Notes: a model not told the origin generated them from the sequence alone. Positions 10,680 to 20,037 are shown, counted from the first letter of the stretch. The stretch: DNA of 64,000 nucleotides from Bdellovibrionales bacterium (GCA_016713585.1 JADJOV010000010.1:1-64000), one strand, 5' to 3'. Translations and numbers: made by a program.

Positions 10680-12132
10680 TACATGCCTCCCATTCCCGAG
10701 TTGCCACTTTCGCTAGGTCCAGATGATCCTTTTGACTTTCGTGTCGGCCCACTCATTCCCGCGACCCATGCCAACGGTGTCAGAGCCCATGGAACCGCTT
10801 TCATTGTGCCGCCTCCAAAGACTTGGTTTTGCTGGCGCAAGTCTCAAAAGCGGAGGGGCTGATAGAAGTTCTTTAAGCCTTGTTCTTGCAAGTTCCACAT
10901 CTATTTGAGCCGCCAAGAATTCAAGTTCCTGAGTACGCTGAACTTTGAGTGTCTCTAAGTATTGGGTGAGCGGAAGGCGTCTAGCCGCATATCCGGACTT
11001 TGCATTTTGGACTGCTAGATTTGTAGTGGGGATAACCGTGCTTTTGTAAAGAGCCGCCACATCTCTTGCGGTTTTGAATTGTTCTCTGGCATCCAGAGAT
11101 TCTGTATTAAGTCGATTTTCCACATTTCTTTTCTAAGATGGCAGCTTCTTTATCAATGGAAGCTGCGGTCGACAGCTCGGATTGTTTTCGCCAAAAATAA
11201 AGTGGGAGGTTGATTCCAATCATGACGCCCCAATTTGATTTTTCTTCCATCATTTCCGGACTAGGGTACATGGCCATTCCCTGAATCACAAAATCAGGAA
11301 AGTACGAAAGCTTTGCTAGCCGCCTTTCGTTTTCTGCCTGGGAAACAAAAACTCTAAAGATTTAAGCTCTGGTTGATCTTTTAGAGATGGAAGTTCGCTC
11401 TCTTTAAGATCACCACTGGAAAACTTCGGAGACAGGGCACCAATCACGGTTACCGCAGGTTGATCTCTAAGCTCATTTACGATGGCTTGAATAGTTTTCT
11501 GCTCTCGAAGAAGTCTCAGTTTCTCAACTTCAAAGACAGAGAGCTCAACCTTAGCAAGTAGCCAATCATGATGACCGGCTTCTCCTGTTTTGTAACGAGC
11601 TTTGGTACTTCCAACGGTACTTTCAACGATTTGTTTTAAGCGTTCATTTAGCTCAAGAGCTTTTTGGCTGTAGTAGAGTCTAAAAAAGGCCTGTAGTGGC
11701 CAACACGGTAATTTCTCGACTAAAAGTCTCCGAATCACTTTTAGCTGAACTTGCTCTGTTTTCTGCGACAGAGGATTTTGCCGAGAGTTTTCCAGGAAAA
11801 GGAATTGTCTGGCTGATTTGATAGCGCGTAACCGAGCCCATCCCGCCATCAAATGGAACTTGATCCACACCTCCAGCAATGAAGGGATCATCCCATGTTC
11901 CAGCAGGATCAACACGATGCTCCAGTGCCTTAGCCCTTAGCGTGGATGATCGCAGTGTGGGATTTGCTTGCTGAACCTGAGACAAATACTCAGTCAGAGT
12001 TAAATCACTGCCATAAGACCGCGAACTAAAAGCAAATAAAAAAAAGAAACTAAAGAGTGCCGTCGTGAAAAGATGCTGTATCACGAAGTCAGCAGTTGGG
12101 CTTCTCGTGATGGATTTCATTAGAAGCCTCAT
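10679..12132 (-). CDS. TolC-family outer-membrane efflux protein, CusC-like (frameshifted)
   Basis: The outer-membrane channel of the Cus-type tripartite pump. The N-terminal piece 11680-12132 has a signal peptide and TLTEYLSQVQQANPTLRSS, the usual OEP start. The long coiled-coil body follows in frames 11316-11915, 11107-11289 and 10713-11123. Four frame changes are needed, with strong OEP-like helical repeats on both sides of each. The true C-terminus, read in the corrected frame, is a Gly/Ser/Met-rich tail (GSMGSDTVGMGRG, ending GNSGMGGM) that stops at the TAATG junction with cusB. Such a tail is not a standard part of TolC-family proteins and could bind Cu(I)/Ag(I). Second gene of the operon after the lipoprotein. 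Confidence 0.85.
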
Positions 12133-12140
12133 GTGATCTC

Positions 12141-12487
12141 CTATCTTTTTTCGACGAATGTTCCCTCTTCAAATGGAACGCCGGAATCAAATTTCACAAC
12201 TGAGTAATGTTGATTTAAAATCTCAGTTACAGATCCTTTACCCAACTCAACTTTTTCACATCGTCCTCCTCCGCCAAGACCCGAACGGGCGCCGCCCCCT
12301 TTGCTTGGGCAATTATTCTTATAGAGCGTGACGCGATCTCCCACTTTTCCTTCGGTATTATCCATGCAGACGTGCGCTTCGGTATCACTCACTTTCATAG
12401 CAACACTTCCCCTCATAAGTCCGTGTGCGCACCCCCGTTAGCGCTAATGTCAAAGCTGCCAATGGCAAAAAAGCATTTTCAAAACAT
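12141..12487 (-). CDS. Small lipoprotein, first gene of the cus-type operon (frameshifted start)
   Basis: The open frame at 12141-12416 lacks a signal sequence, but the bases upstream encode MLFLPLAALTLALTGC, a lipoprotein signal ending in a lipobox, if one G is removed from the GGGGG run near 12433. With one T added near 12482 the frame reaches an ATG at 12487 five bases after a perfect AGGAGG. The mature part (KVSDTEAHVCMDNTEGKVGD) is followed by a Gly-rich loop with Cys, then CEKVELGKGSVTEILNQHYS. Its pattern (GDRVTLYK ... Gx(S/L)TVT ... EEGTFVEK) matches the lipoprotein at 36351, so the two are paralogues placed at one end of two metal clusters. Function unknown. Confidence 0.7.
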
Positions 12488-12774
12488 GGTACCTCCTACC
12501 GGTATCTGGTTAATGCGAAGCCTAATTGCAATTGAAAGGCCATCCTCCCACTTCTATCGAATCTCAATCTAGCCATTTAATAGAATTATTTGTGACATTG
12601 TGGCTCAGTCGCGAGCAAAATTGTCCCACCCAGTAAATCGATATTTCCTACCCCTATGGGGTATGTGCCCCATTCTAGCTCTGGCTTGTGCCGTAGTCTC
12701 TAGACCAATCTCATGGAATATCTATTGCATTGTGTTTCATGATTCATAGATGATGGACATGGAGGGATTTTATT
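12488..12774. promoter_or_regulatory. Divergent promoter region between the cus-type operon and csoR
   Basis: Intergenic stretch between the lipoprotein (leftward) and the interrupted csoR (rightward). It holds the AGGAGG site of the lipoprotein at about 12491-12497, the CsoR-type operator at 12649-12663, and a GGAGGGAT site before the csoR ATG. I see no other gene in it. Confidence 0.6.
12649..12663. promoter_or_regulatory. CsoR-type operator, cus side
   Basis: TACCCCTATGGGGTA is a perfect inverted repeat with arms TACCCC and GGGGTA around a three-base centre. CsoR-family repressors bind GC-rich inverted repeats of this type (A/T-ACCCC...GGGG-T/A). It sits upstream of a csoR gene and between divergent metal-efflux units, as expected for an autoregulatory copper operator. 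Confidence 0.7.
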
Positions 12775-12871
12775 ATGGCCAAAAAAGGCGCATCGCATCA
12801 CTCGCAAGCAGCAAGTCTTGCGAAAGTGGAGGGACAAATCCGAGGCGTGATCAAGATGATAGAGGAGGAGC

Positions 12872-12876
12872 GCTAC
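12872..12876. repeat. Target-site duplication, left copy (GCTAC)
   Basis: GCTAC occurs directly before the element and again at 14517-14521 directly after it; the uninterrupted csoR frame needs only one copy. Confidence 0.8.
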
Positions 12877-13065
12877 CGGAAAATTTCAGGATAGTTGTCG
12901 CATGGACTTAGCATGATTGCTTCTGTTTCACAGATGTATTTGAACTTTTTTCTTTTTTCAAGTTATTTAGTTTGACACTATCAATCGGTTTCCAATTTCT
13001 TGTTTTTCCAGACCAGCGATTTGGGTTTTTTGCCCTGGCTGCCATATAAATCACATTTCGATTAT

Positions 13066-13939
13066 TCAAGATTTCGACATCGTCTCCTGGTGTTTTGACT
13101 CTGGCGTTACAAAGTTAATTCCACTCAAATGTTGGGTATTGTACCAGGAAACAAACTTTTCGACCCAAGCTCTTGCCTTCTCGATTCCGTCAAACGGCTT
13201 TGATGGATATTCTGGACAATATTTCAATGTCTTAAATAGGGACGCTGAGAACGGGTTATCGTTGCTCACAGAGGGTCTGCTAAAGGACGGGACGACTCCC
13301 AGCCACTGCATTGTCACAAGCATGGTAGCCCCCTTCATTGGGCCACCATTGTCGGAGTGGACGTGCAGCTGGCCCTTGTCAATGCCTTCAGTTAAACAAA
13401 TCCTTTGAAGGGGCCTCGAGGATAACTCCATCGATTCATTTTCATGGACTTCCCATCCGACAATTTTTCGAGAGAACAGATCCAAAAATAAATAAATAAA
13501 AGTACTGGCCTCGAATCGAGGATAGCAAATAGGTCATATCCCAGCTGTATAGTTGATTGGGCTTTACAGCCTCATATGCAGCTGGCCTTTGCATCTCTCT
13601 TGGTTTCGAACGACCTCGGTGGTTGAGCATTTCTTCTTCAGCCAGAATTCTTTAAAACGACGACTCAGATCCAACATATTCCCCTCTGTCAGCAAGACTT
13701 GGGACAATCTGGTGCGGGCTTAAATTCATAAAATCCTTTTCGCTTGATATTGCAATAATCTTAGCTCTCTCCTGGGCCGTGAGCTTATTTCCAGGAACGG
13801 TATGAGGACCACATCGTTGAGCGCCCAGGACCGGTTTTAGGATCCATCGCCGGTATGTCTTTGGATCAATCCCCACGACCTCACAGGCCTTTGCCTGACG
13901 GCAACCTTGACTGACTGCCACATCCAGTAGGCCCATGAC
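13066..13939 (-). pseudogene. Transposase OrfB-like (DDE/rve) of the csoR insertion element, frameshifted
   Basis: Three overlapping frames give one integrase-core protein: MGLLDVAVSQGCRQAKACEV with LSPHQIVPSLADRGEYVGS, then NQLYSWDMTYLLSSIRGQY, then DLFSRKIVGWEVHENESMEL, HVHSDNGGPMKGATMLVTMQ and the LKYCPEYP to WYNTQHLSGI tail. The first two catalytic Asp residues are visible (SWDMTYL and HSDNGG). At the third position the family has DNxxxxE, but here the text is NDNPFSASLFKTLK, with Ala where Glu is expected. The copy is therefore probably unable to move itself. Confidence 0.75.
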
Positions 13940-13959
13940 CGATTTACAATCTTCGGCAA

Positions 13960-14453
13960 TTACTTTTCGTCCTCGTCGTCGGTCCCCCAGATTAAGTTTA
14001 CTTTTTTTTGGAGAATTAAAAGCGCTGAGGCTTCAGCCAAAGCTTTGTCTTTTCGCAAAAGATCACGCTCTAGATTTTTGATCTTCTTATCACGCTCATC
14101 TTTTACCTTTTTTTTCTTTTTGGAAGAGTTAACGATAGAAATAAACTCTGCCTTCCACTCCTCTAAATTGTGTGTGTACAAGCCCTCCCTCCGAAGGTAG
14201 GCCCCAAGATCAGCCTCTGACAAGGCTCCTGCTTCAATTAATGCTTTTAACTTTTCTTCGCCACTGCGTTTCTGCTACTTGTTTTCTTCTTCATCTCCGG
14301 AGCACTACCACGAACTAGCAGCCAATTCGATGCTGATCTGAAATTAACCCCTTCTGCCTCGCAGACCTCCTCGACGGTAGAATCTCCTCGATTCATGATC
14401 TTACTTACGATTGCGGCCTTAAACTCCTTAGAATACTTCTGACGCTCTCTCAC
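13960..14453 (-). pseudogene. Transposase OrfA-like (helix-turn-helix) of the csoR insertion element, frameshifted
   Basis: The first piece (14247-14453) begins MRERQKYSKEFKAAIVSKIM and has the helix-turn-helix EVCEAEGVNFRSASNWL. The second piece (13960-14223) has ALSEADLGAYLRREGLYTHN followed by a lysine-rich coiled coil (DKKIKNLERDLLRKDKALAE) ending LILQKKVNLIWG, as in OrfA/leucine-zipper regions of IS3-type elements. The pieces are joined through a frame change near 14240. It supplies DNA binding and multimerisation for the OrfB-like partner. Confidence 0.7.
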
Positions 14454-14516
14454 TTTGTTCTCTATTCTCGCACCCAGTCATTTTTAACTCATGCGACATC
14501 TTTCCTGAAACTGGGG

Positions 14517-14521
14517 GCTAC
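14517..14521. repeat. Target-site duplication, right copy (GCTAC)
   Basis: Second copy of the five bases that also precede the element at 12872-12876. Confidence 0.8.
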
Positions 14522-14733
14522 TGTATCGATATCGTCACGCAACTCAAGGCCATCGCTTCCGCCCTTAGGTCTGTAGAGAGATCGGTCGTTGAACAACATA
14601 TAGATACCTGTGTCCTACGAGCAATTGATGCTGGAAAAAGTAAGGAAAAGGATCGTCATTTACGAGAAATAACTGACTTACTCAAAGCATCATGTCGCTA
14701 GCTGTCCCTAGCCCAACTGTTAGGAGATCCCCG

Positions 14734-14976
14734 ATGAACGACATCACTTCTTGTGACCACGACAGTGCCCAAGTTCGTAAGAAATTCGACCTGTATCAAA
14801 TTGGAAAATGGGGCGCGATCGCGATCATCACGTACTATTTACTGACCGAGCACCGAGCTCATATGATCGCTTATTTCCCATATCTGTTTCTGCTGGCGTG
14901 TCCACTCATGCACTTTTTCATGCATGGCAGTCATGGTAACCATCAACATCATCAAGACGAAAAGGAGCAGAGTTAA
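14734..14976 (+). CDS. DUF2933-type small membrane protein
   Basis: About 80 residues. The start at 14734 (MNDITSCDHDSAQVRKKF) is chosen because AGGAG lies just upstream; a longer frame begins inside csoR at 14692. One or two hydrophobic helices (WGAIAIITYYLLTEHRAH and PYLFLLACPLMHFFMHG) are followed by a His-rich end (HGNHQHHQDEKEQS). DUF2933 proteins are small His-containing membrane proteins often found near copper or heavy-metal genes. Its stop overlaps the ATG of the next gene. Confidence 0.7.
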   Translation: MNDITSCDHDSAQVRKKFDLYQIGKWGAIAIITYYLLTEHRAHMIAYFPYLFLLACPLMHFFMHGSHGNHQHHQDEKEQS

Positions 14977-15647
14977 TGAGTCACTCCAACACCTCGGCGT
15001 ATGGACTTTGGGGTCTTGTTATCGTCAATTCCCTCATTTTCATTTTTTTTGCTTTCAGCTTTTTTAAACCAAGAACAAAAACCGACTGGCGAACATTCAG
15101 CGCATTCTCGGCCTTCATTGTTGCCCTTTTTGTCGAAATGTATGGTTTTCCTCTGACCATCTACCTACTTTCTGGATGGCTAGCAAAACTATACCCGCAG
15201 ATCGACTTTCTCTCCCATGACAACGGACATCTTCTTCACAATCTACTCGGACTGAAAGGCGATCCGCACTTCGATATCCTTCATATTTTGAGCAACATCT
15301 TCATCGTCTTTGGCTTCATTCTTCTTTCTTCTGCATGGCGAATCCTCTACCGTGCCCAACAAAACCACATGTTAGCAACCAAGGGTGTTTATAAATACAT
15401 GAGGCATCCACAATACGCGGCATTTACGCTTATCATGTTAGGCTTCTTGCTTCAGTGGCCAACACTTCCGACCTTAGTCATGTTTCCAATCTTGGTTTTT
15501 ACCTACGCAAGACTTGCGATCCGTGAAGAACAGAATATTGAAAGGGAATTTGATGCGGTTTATCGAGTATACGCAAAGAACACTCCGCGTTTTTTTCCAC
15601 GCTTTAGTTCCGTGAACTCGCCATCCAAAAACGTAGGGAAGGCTTAA
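14976..15647 (+). CDS. Isoprenylcysteine carboxyl methyltransferase-like membrane protein
   Basis: 223 residues with about five hydrophobic helices. The C-terminal part carries the ICMT/PEMT-family signature: LATKGVYKYMRHPQYAAFTL, then ARLAIREEQNIEREFDAVY and a final FF. In this family the RHPxY and EE motifs form the S-adenosylmethionine site. Members are common in bacterial copper and mercury clusters, where the substrate is not known. It is coupled to the DUF2933 gene by a TAATG overlap and would follow csoR in one transcript. Confidence 0.8.
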   Translation: MSHSNTSAYGLWGLVIVNSLIFIFFAFSFFKPRTKTDWRTFSAFSAFIVALFVEMYGFPLTIYLLSGWLAKLYPQIDFLSHDNGHLLHNLLGLKGDPHFDILHILSNIFIVFGFILLSSAWRILYRAQQNHMLATKGVYKYMRHPQYAAFTLIMLGFLLQWPTLPTLVMFPILVFTYARLAIREEQNIEREFDAVYRVYAKNTPRFFPRFSSVNSPSKNVGKA

Positions 15648-15704
15648 TTATCTTAGTGGCTATGGCCGAACCGAATGCAAATAACATTTTTGGGTTCCGA
15701 TGTC

Positions 15705-18092
15705 TCAATTCGAAATCATTCTCTGACCGTCTTTAGTTGGCCCTTTCAACCTTAAAGCATTTCCTATTACTGAAACAGAGCTAAGACTCATCGCTAGGGC
15801 CGCGATCATCGGACTCAAAAGCCATCCGAAGACCGGATATAAAGCGCCTGCCGCGAGCGGAACACCAAGTGCGTTGTACACAAACGCAAAGAAGAGATTT
15901 TGTTTGATGTTCGCAATCGTCGCCTCACTCAATTCTCTTGCGCGAACGACACCTTTCAGATCGCCTTTGACGAGAGTGACTCCCGCACTTTTCATCGCGA
16001 CGTCGGTTCCTGTTCCCATCGCAATACCGACTTGCGCCTGAGCAAGCGCTGGGGCGTCGTTGATTCCATCGCCGGCCATTGCAACGATCTTACCTTCGGC
16101 CTGAAATCTCTTAACGATCTCAACTTTCTGTTGCGGCAAAACATCTGCGATCACTTCGTCAACTTGGACTCTTTTGGCGACCGCGTCGGCAGTTCGCTTG
16201 TTGTCACCCGTGACCATGACAACCCTAAGACCCAGTTTTTGAAGTGTGTGTATCGCCTCTGGTGTTGTTTCCTTTATGGGATCTGCAACTCCGATTAAAC
16301 CCGCAAGCTTTCCATCAATTGCAACAAACATAACGGTTTGGCCTTCATCCCGAAGTTGGTCGGCCAAGCTCTCGCTGTCCTTTGAATCAATGCCGATACT
16401 CTCCATCAAGGCACGATTTCCCACTGCTACTTTGCGACCTGATACCGTCGCATGAGCGCCTTTCCCGGTAATTGACTGAAAGCCTGTAGTTGCCTGAAGT
16501 GCGATCTCACGGGTCTCAGCACCTTTAACGATGGCTGCCGCTAAAGGATGCTCACTTTCACGTTCCAGGCTTGCCGTGACTTGGAGGAGGGTTTCTTCTG
16601 TCATATCCGAAAGAGTTTTTACAGTGACAAGCTTTGGCTTACCTTCTGTTAAAGTTCCTGTCTTATCCACGATGAGGATTTGAACTTTTCGCAATAGCTC
16701 AATGGCTTCAGCATCCTTGAATAGAACTCCCATCTTAGCAGCCCGGCCCGTCGACACCATGATTGACATCGGTGTCGCAAGACCAAGCGCACAAGGACAC
16801 GCGATGATTAAAACCGCCACTGCATTTACGATTGCATAAGCAAGCTTTGGCTCTGGTCCCCAAATTCCCCAAACAATTGAAGTCAGGATAGCAATCAAAA
16901 CTACAGCAGGGACGAAATAACCTGAAACCTGATCGGCTAATTTTTGAATGGGTGCTCGCGATCTCTGCGCATCAGCAACCATCTGAATAATTTGAGAAAG
17001 CAAAGTATCTTTTCCGACTTTTTGAGCCCGAATGACGAGTGATCCTGTTCCATTGATAGTTGCGGCCACTACTTTTGACTCAGGCACCTTTTCTGAAGGA
17101 ATCGACTCTCCAGTTACCATTGATTCATCAACCGCACTTGTTCCCGATACGACAACGCCATCAACGGGAATTTTTTCTCCTGGACGAACACGAAGAGTGT
17201 CGCCAATCGAAATTACATCAATTTCGATTTCTTCGTCAGACCCATCGCTTTTAATTCTTCGGGCCGTCTTCGGAGCAAGACCCAAAAGTGCTTTGATCGC
17301 GGCGCCGGTTTGACCGCGTGCTTTAAGTTCTAAAACTTGGCCAAGAAGGACCAGCGTCACAATGACTGCCGCAGGTTCAAAGTAGAGACCCACAAGCCCT
17401 GTCATAGGATCTTTAAACGAATCCGGAAAAAACTGCGGAAACAAAATGGCAACAATACTAAATCCGTAGGCGACCCCAACACCGAGTCCAATCAAGGTAA
17501 ACATATTCGGACTTTTATTTTTGAGAGATTGCCAAAATCTTTCAAAAAAAGGCCACCCTCCCAAAAGCACAACCGGAGTTGCCAGCAAAAGTTCGACATA
17601 ACTAAGAGCCGCGTGAATACTTGCGGACTCGATTAAATGACGCCCACCCATTGTGATAAAAAGAAGAGGAAGGCTCAAAGCAGTAGAAATCCAAAATCGC
17701 CTTCGCATATCGAAGTATTCAGTCTTGTCTTCTTCTTGATCGAGGGAAATCATCAAGGGCTCTAGTGCCATCCCGCAAATCGGACAGCTACCTGGGCCGA
17801 TCTTTCGAATTTCTGGATGCATAGGGCATGTGTATTCGACGTTCTGTGGTTGAGTTTTATTCTTAAGCTTGGGATCGAGATATGATTCTGGGTTTGCGTC
17901 AAATTTGGTTTTGCACTTGGTATTGCAAAAAAAGTATTCCTTCCCGTTGTAAGAAGATGATCCGCCTTTTGCGGTTGTGGGATTTACTTTCATTCCACAA
18001 ACGGGATCTAGTTGCTCAGTCGTATGAGATGAATGATTGGCATGATAATGTCCATCATGATTGTGCGTTGAACAAGAATGTTGATCCGTCAT
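15705..18092 (-). CDS. copA: Copper-translocating P1B-type ATPase with YHS and metal-binding-domain N-terminus
   Basis: 795 residues, intact. The N-terminus is His-rich ([20 protein letters not shown]), followed by a YHS domain ([10 protein letters not shown] ... [12 protein letters not shown]) and a heavy-metal-binding domain ([20 protein letters not shown]), instead of a classical CxxC HMA domain. The pump core shows [10 protein letters not shown], the CPC motif in [29 protein letters not shown], the HP motif [12 protein letters not shown] and [20 protein letters not shown]. The last helices carry [15 protein letters not shown], the Cu(I) type. It would export Cu(I)/Ag(I) from the cytoplasm. 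GAGGTG precedes the ATG at 18092. Confidence 0.95.
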   Translation of the reverse strand: MTDQHSCSTHNHDGHYHANHSSHTTEQLDPVCGMKVNPTTAKGGSSSYNGKEYFFCNTKCKTKFDANPESYLDPKLKNKTQPQNVEYTCPMHPEIRKIGPGSCPICGMALEPLMISLDQEEDKTEYFDMRRRFWISTALSLPLLFITMGGRHLIESASIHAALSYVELLLATPVVLLGGWPFFERFWQSLKNKSPNMFTLIGLGVGVAYGFSIVAILFPQFFPDSFKDPMTGLVGLYFEPAAVIVTLVLLGQVLELKARGQTGAAIKALLGLAPKTARRIKSDGSDEEIEIDVISIGDTLRVRPGEKIPVDGVVVSGTSAVDESMVTGESIPSEKVPESKVVAATINGTGSLVIRAQKVGKDTLLSQIIQMVADAQRSRAPIQKLADQVSGYFVPAVVLIAILTSIVWGIWGPEPKLAYAIVNAVAVLIIACPCALGLATPMSIMVSTGRAAKMGVLFKDAEAIELLRKVQILIVDKTGTLTEGKPKLVTVKTLSDMTEETLLQVTASLERESEHPLAAAIVKGAETREIALQATTGFQSITGKGAHATVSGRKVAVGNRALMESIGIDSKDSESLADQLRDEGQTVMFVAIDGKLAGLIGVADPIKETTPEAIHTLQKLGLRVVMVTGDNKRTADAVAKRVQVDEVIADVLPQQKVEIVKRFQAEGKIVAMAGDGINDAPALAQAQVGIAMGTGTDVAMKSAGVTLVKGDLKGVVRARELSEATIANIKQNLFFAFVYNALGVPLAAGALYPVFGWLLSPMIAALAMSLSSVSVIGNALRLKGPTKDGQRMISN

Positions 18093-18250
18093 AAAACACC
18101 TCTACAGATAAATATTAAGCATGAGCCAAGCAAAGTCGGTCGCCTCCTGCGAATAAGACTTTTCTTTTCCCGCAAACAACATGAAATCAAAGTACAAATA
18201 AGATGGCGCCACTACTCTTGGAGCCATGATCCAATTTCGACACGTTTTTA

Positions 18251-18640
18251 CTACTTCTTTGCGTCGACTGTTTTAAACTCGAATTCGTAATCTACAGACA
18301 CGGGTTTTTTAGATGTGTTTGTCCACATCATGCAATAGTCGTGATCGACAGTTGGTTTGAAAATGCCCTTGTAGTCCGCGATCTCATCCTGTTTTACCGG
18401 AAAATAAACTTCTTTGTCTTCGTGATAATGAATATTAAAATTGAGGGAACTAGTCGCTTTGAATGAATAGGTGAGCTGCTGGTTGGGTCCCATTTTCATG
18501 CATTCTTCGTGAGCCTTGCCCGGAGCCAACGCTTTGTACTGCTTTGCGGCGTTGGCTGTGCCGGTAAGTAGCAAGAGACTAAAAGAAGCGACAGATGCTA
18601 TTTTAAAAAAAGATGACGGTAAAACTTCAGCATTAAACAT
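18251..18640 (-). CDS. Exported protein of a copper cluster, unknown function
   Basis: 129 residues with a signal peptide (FFKIASVASFSLLLLTGTANA) and a mature domain containing HEECMKMGPNQQLTYSFKAT, FNIHYHEDKEVYF and the end DHDYCMMWTNTSKKP. The His, Met and Cys residues and the neighbouring copA suggest a periplasmic copper-binding role, but I recognise no named family. It lies between csoR2 and copA, all on the same strand. Confidence 0.7.
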   Translation of the reverse strand: MFNAEVLPSSFFKIASVASFSLLLLTGTANAAKQYKALAPGKAHEECMKMGPNQQLTYSFKATSSLNFNIHYHEDKEVYFPVKQDEIADYKGIFKPTVDHDYCMMWTNTSKKPVSVDYEFEFKTVDAKK

Positions 18641-18773
18641 ATAAGACTCCTAGTTTAGCGATTTTTATTGTTGAATCTGAATGTACGCTGGCCAGTTTCG
18701 AAATTGGGAACGGTACAGTTGACAGGATCGCCTTTTTCATCCAATTCCTCCTCTTTCAGAATTGATTAATAAA

Positions 18774-19100
18774 TCAGTTTGATGATCTCCTGGATTTTTC
18801 TTCGGCCTTAAAGGCATCGTTTCCATTGAATGCCGATTTTACGCAGCCTCTGAGATGCGACTTGAAAACTTCAGACTCAACCGCCTTAAGGGCCGCTGAT
18901 GCAGCTTTCACCTGCGCAATTATGTCGGTGCAATAGCGACGATCTAAAATCATTCGCTCGATGCCCTCGATTTGTCCCTTCACTCGGTTAAGTCTTTTGA
19001 TATGAACAGAGTGATCTGGATGGTCATGCGATCCGTGGCTGTCCGGGGCTTTCAGCGCAGGCTTTTTGCTTCTTCCATGAGCTTTTTCTTTTTCCAACAT
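18774..19100 (-). CDS. csoR: CsoR-family metal-sensing transcriptional repressor (second copy)
   Basis: 108 residues, intact. The all-helical core reads HIKRLNRVKGQIEGIERMIL, then DRRYCTDIIAQVKAASAALK and SHLRGCVKSAF. The Cys of RYC, and the His and Cys of SHLRGC, form the C-H-C ligand set of Cu(I)-sensing CsoR. A His-rich N-terminal extension (DSHGSHDHPDHSVH) is also present. It is divergent from the exported HVHP gene and an operator-like inverted repeat lies between them. It probably controls both this leftward unit with copA and the rightward RND unit. Confidence 0.9.
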   Translation of the reverse strand: MLEKEKAHGRSKKPALKAPDSHGSHDHPDHSVHIKRLNRVKGQIEGIERMILDRRYCTDIIAQVKAASAALKAVESEVFKSHLRGCVKSAFNGNDAFKAEEKSRRSSN

Positions 19101-19142
19101 AGCTAGTCATCCTTCTTCCGCTTCTTATGGCTGGATTGACAG

Positions 19143-19160
19143 ATACCCTACGGGGGGTAT
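19143..19160. promoter_or_regulatory. CsoR-type operator in a divergent promoter
   Basis: ATACCCTACGGGGGGTAT is a GC-rich inverted repeat very close to known CsoR sites (ATACCC...GGGGTAT). It sits 43 bases upstream of csoR2 and about 40 bases upstream of the rightward gene at 19198, so one bound repressor could shut both promoters. Confidence 0.75.
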
Positions 19161-19197
19161 AGTTTGCTGTCAAAGCTATTTTTTCAAGGAGGGCATA

Positions 19198-19957
19198 TGG
19201 GAATGAAGAAACTACTGATGATAATGAGCGCCATAGCACTATGGAGTCAGATCTAATGGGGGAATGGAGGCGAAGAAAGTCGAATCGCACTTGAGCCAAA
19301 TGTAATGTCCATGTCAGCAGGCAATGCGAAATATAAATTCCAACTTATAGATATGGAAAATAACAAACTGATCGGCGACCAGGACCTAAATGTCGCCCAC
19401 GAGAAAAAACTCCACCTTATAATATACGATCCTTCGCTTCAGGAATTTCAGCATGTTCATCCAGAGTTCGATGGAACCATGTGGGTTGTTGATACCCAAT
19501 TCTCCGTTGATGGCAATTACTGGATTTGGGCTCAGGGTGAACTTGCAGCTGATGGTGAGGAGTTCTCAACGTCAAATAGACTTGATATTACTGGTGGCGC
19601 AACTGCTTGGCCGACTCCCCTGTTCTTGGAGATCAGCGCACCGGAACATCTGGCGTGTCGGCAATTGAGCTTAGCTAAAACAAGCTCGTTGCGGGCGAGA
19701 TGGCAATGCTCGATCTCAAGATAACCCGCACTGATGGAACAGCTCCTCAATTAGAGCCGTATCTTGGAGCCTTCGCTCACATCATCGCAACGCCTGTGGG
19801 TGGCGATGCGTTGATTCATGTTCACCCCATCGGCACTGGCCCTAGCGAGGGAATGCTTCACGCAACTTTTCCGGCAGCTGGCGAATACCGACTTTGGATT
19901 CAGTTTATAGATGATGGAAATCTCAAAACGATACCCTTATCCGTAAAGGTTTTTTGA
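19198..19957 (+). CDS. Exported protein with two HVHP motifs, copper-cluster type (frameshifted)
   Basis: An AGGAGG-type site precedes an ATG at 19198 whose frame reads MGMKKLLMIMSAIALW, a signal peptide, before stopping at 19255. The next frame (19305-19724) carries KYKFQLIDMENNKLIGDQDL, then HEKKLHLIIYDPSLQEFQHV and HPEFDG. A third frame (19700-19957) carries PYLGAFAHIIATPVGG and LIHVHPIGTG, then a Pro/Ala/Gly strand and a C-terminal beta region. The two HVHP motifs suggest a duplicated beta-sandwich domain. Two indels restore one protein of about 250 residues. A periplasmic metal-binding role is inferred from the histidines and the neighbours. Confidence 0.65.
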
Positions 19958-20037
19958 GGACACTCTGTCACAAATCCAAAAGTGCCGTCGTATTAAGAGG
20001 TGTAGGCCCCTTAATACGCGAAAGGATTCTAACTAAT

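Larger units (their letters stand above)
12877..14516 (-). mobile_element. IS3-family-like insertion sequence in csoR, about 1.64 kb
   Basis: The element has imperfect terminal inverted repeats. The left end contains TTTCAGGATAGTTGTCGCATG and the right end, reverse complemented, contains the near-identical TTTCAGGAAAGATGTCGCATG at the same distance from the tips, apart from one base. GCTAC is duplicated on both sides. Inside, on the minus strand, lie an OrfA-like helix-turn-helix part and an OrfB-like DDE part, both broken by indels. Boundaries come from the duplication and the rejoined csoR frame and should be accurate to a few bases. Confidence 0.85.
12775..14701 (+). pseudogene. csoR: CsoR-family metal-sensing repressor, interrupted by an insertion sequence
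   Basis: The 5' part (12775-12876) encodes a typical CsoR start, with LAKVEGQIRGVIKMIEEERY. After the insertion the 3' part (14522-14701) continues in the same frame with CIDIVTQLKAIASALRSVER, then VVEQHIDTCVLRAI, and stops at 14699-14701. Removing the element and one copy of GCTAC rejoins the halves perfectly as ...EEERY-CIDIV.... The Cys of YC, and the His and Cys of QHIDTC, are the Cu(I) ligands of CsoR, so the pre-insertion protein was probably a copper sensor. As it stands it would give only a truncated product without ligands, so its targets are probably derepressed unless another CsoR takes over. Confidence 0.88.
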
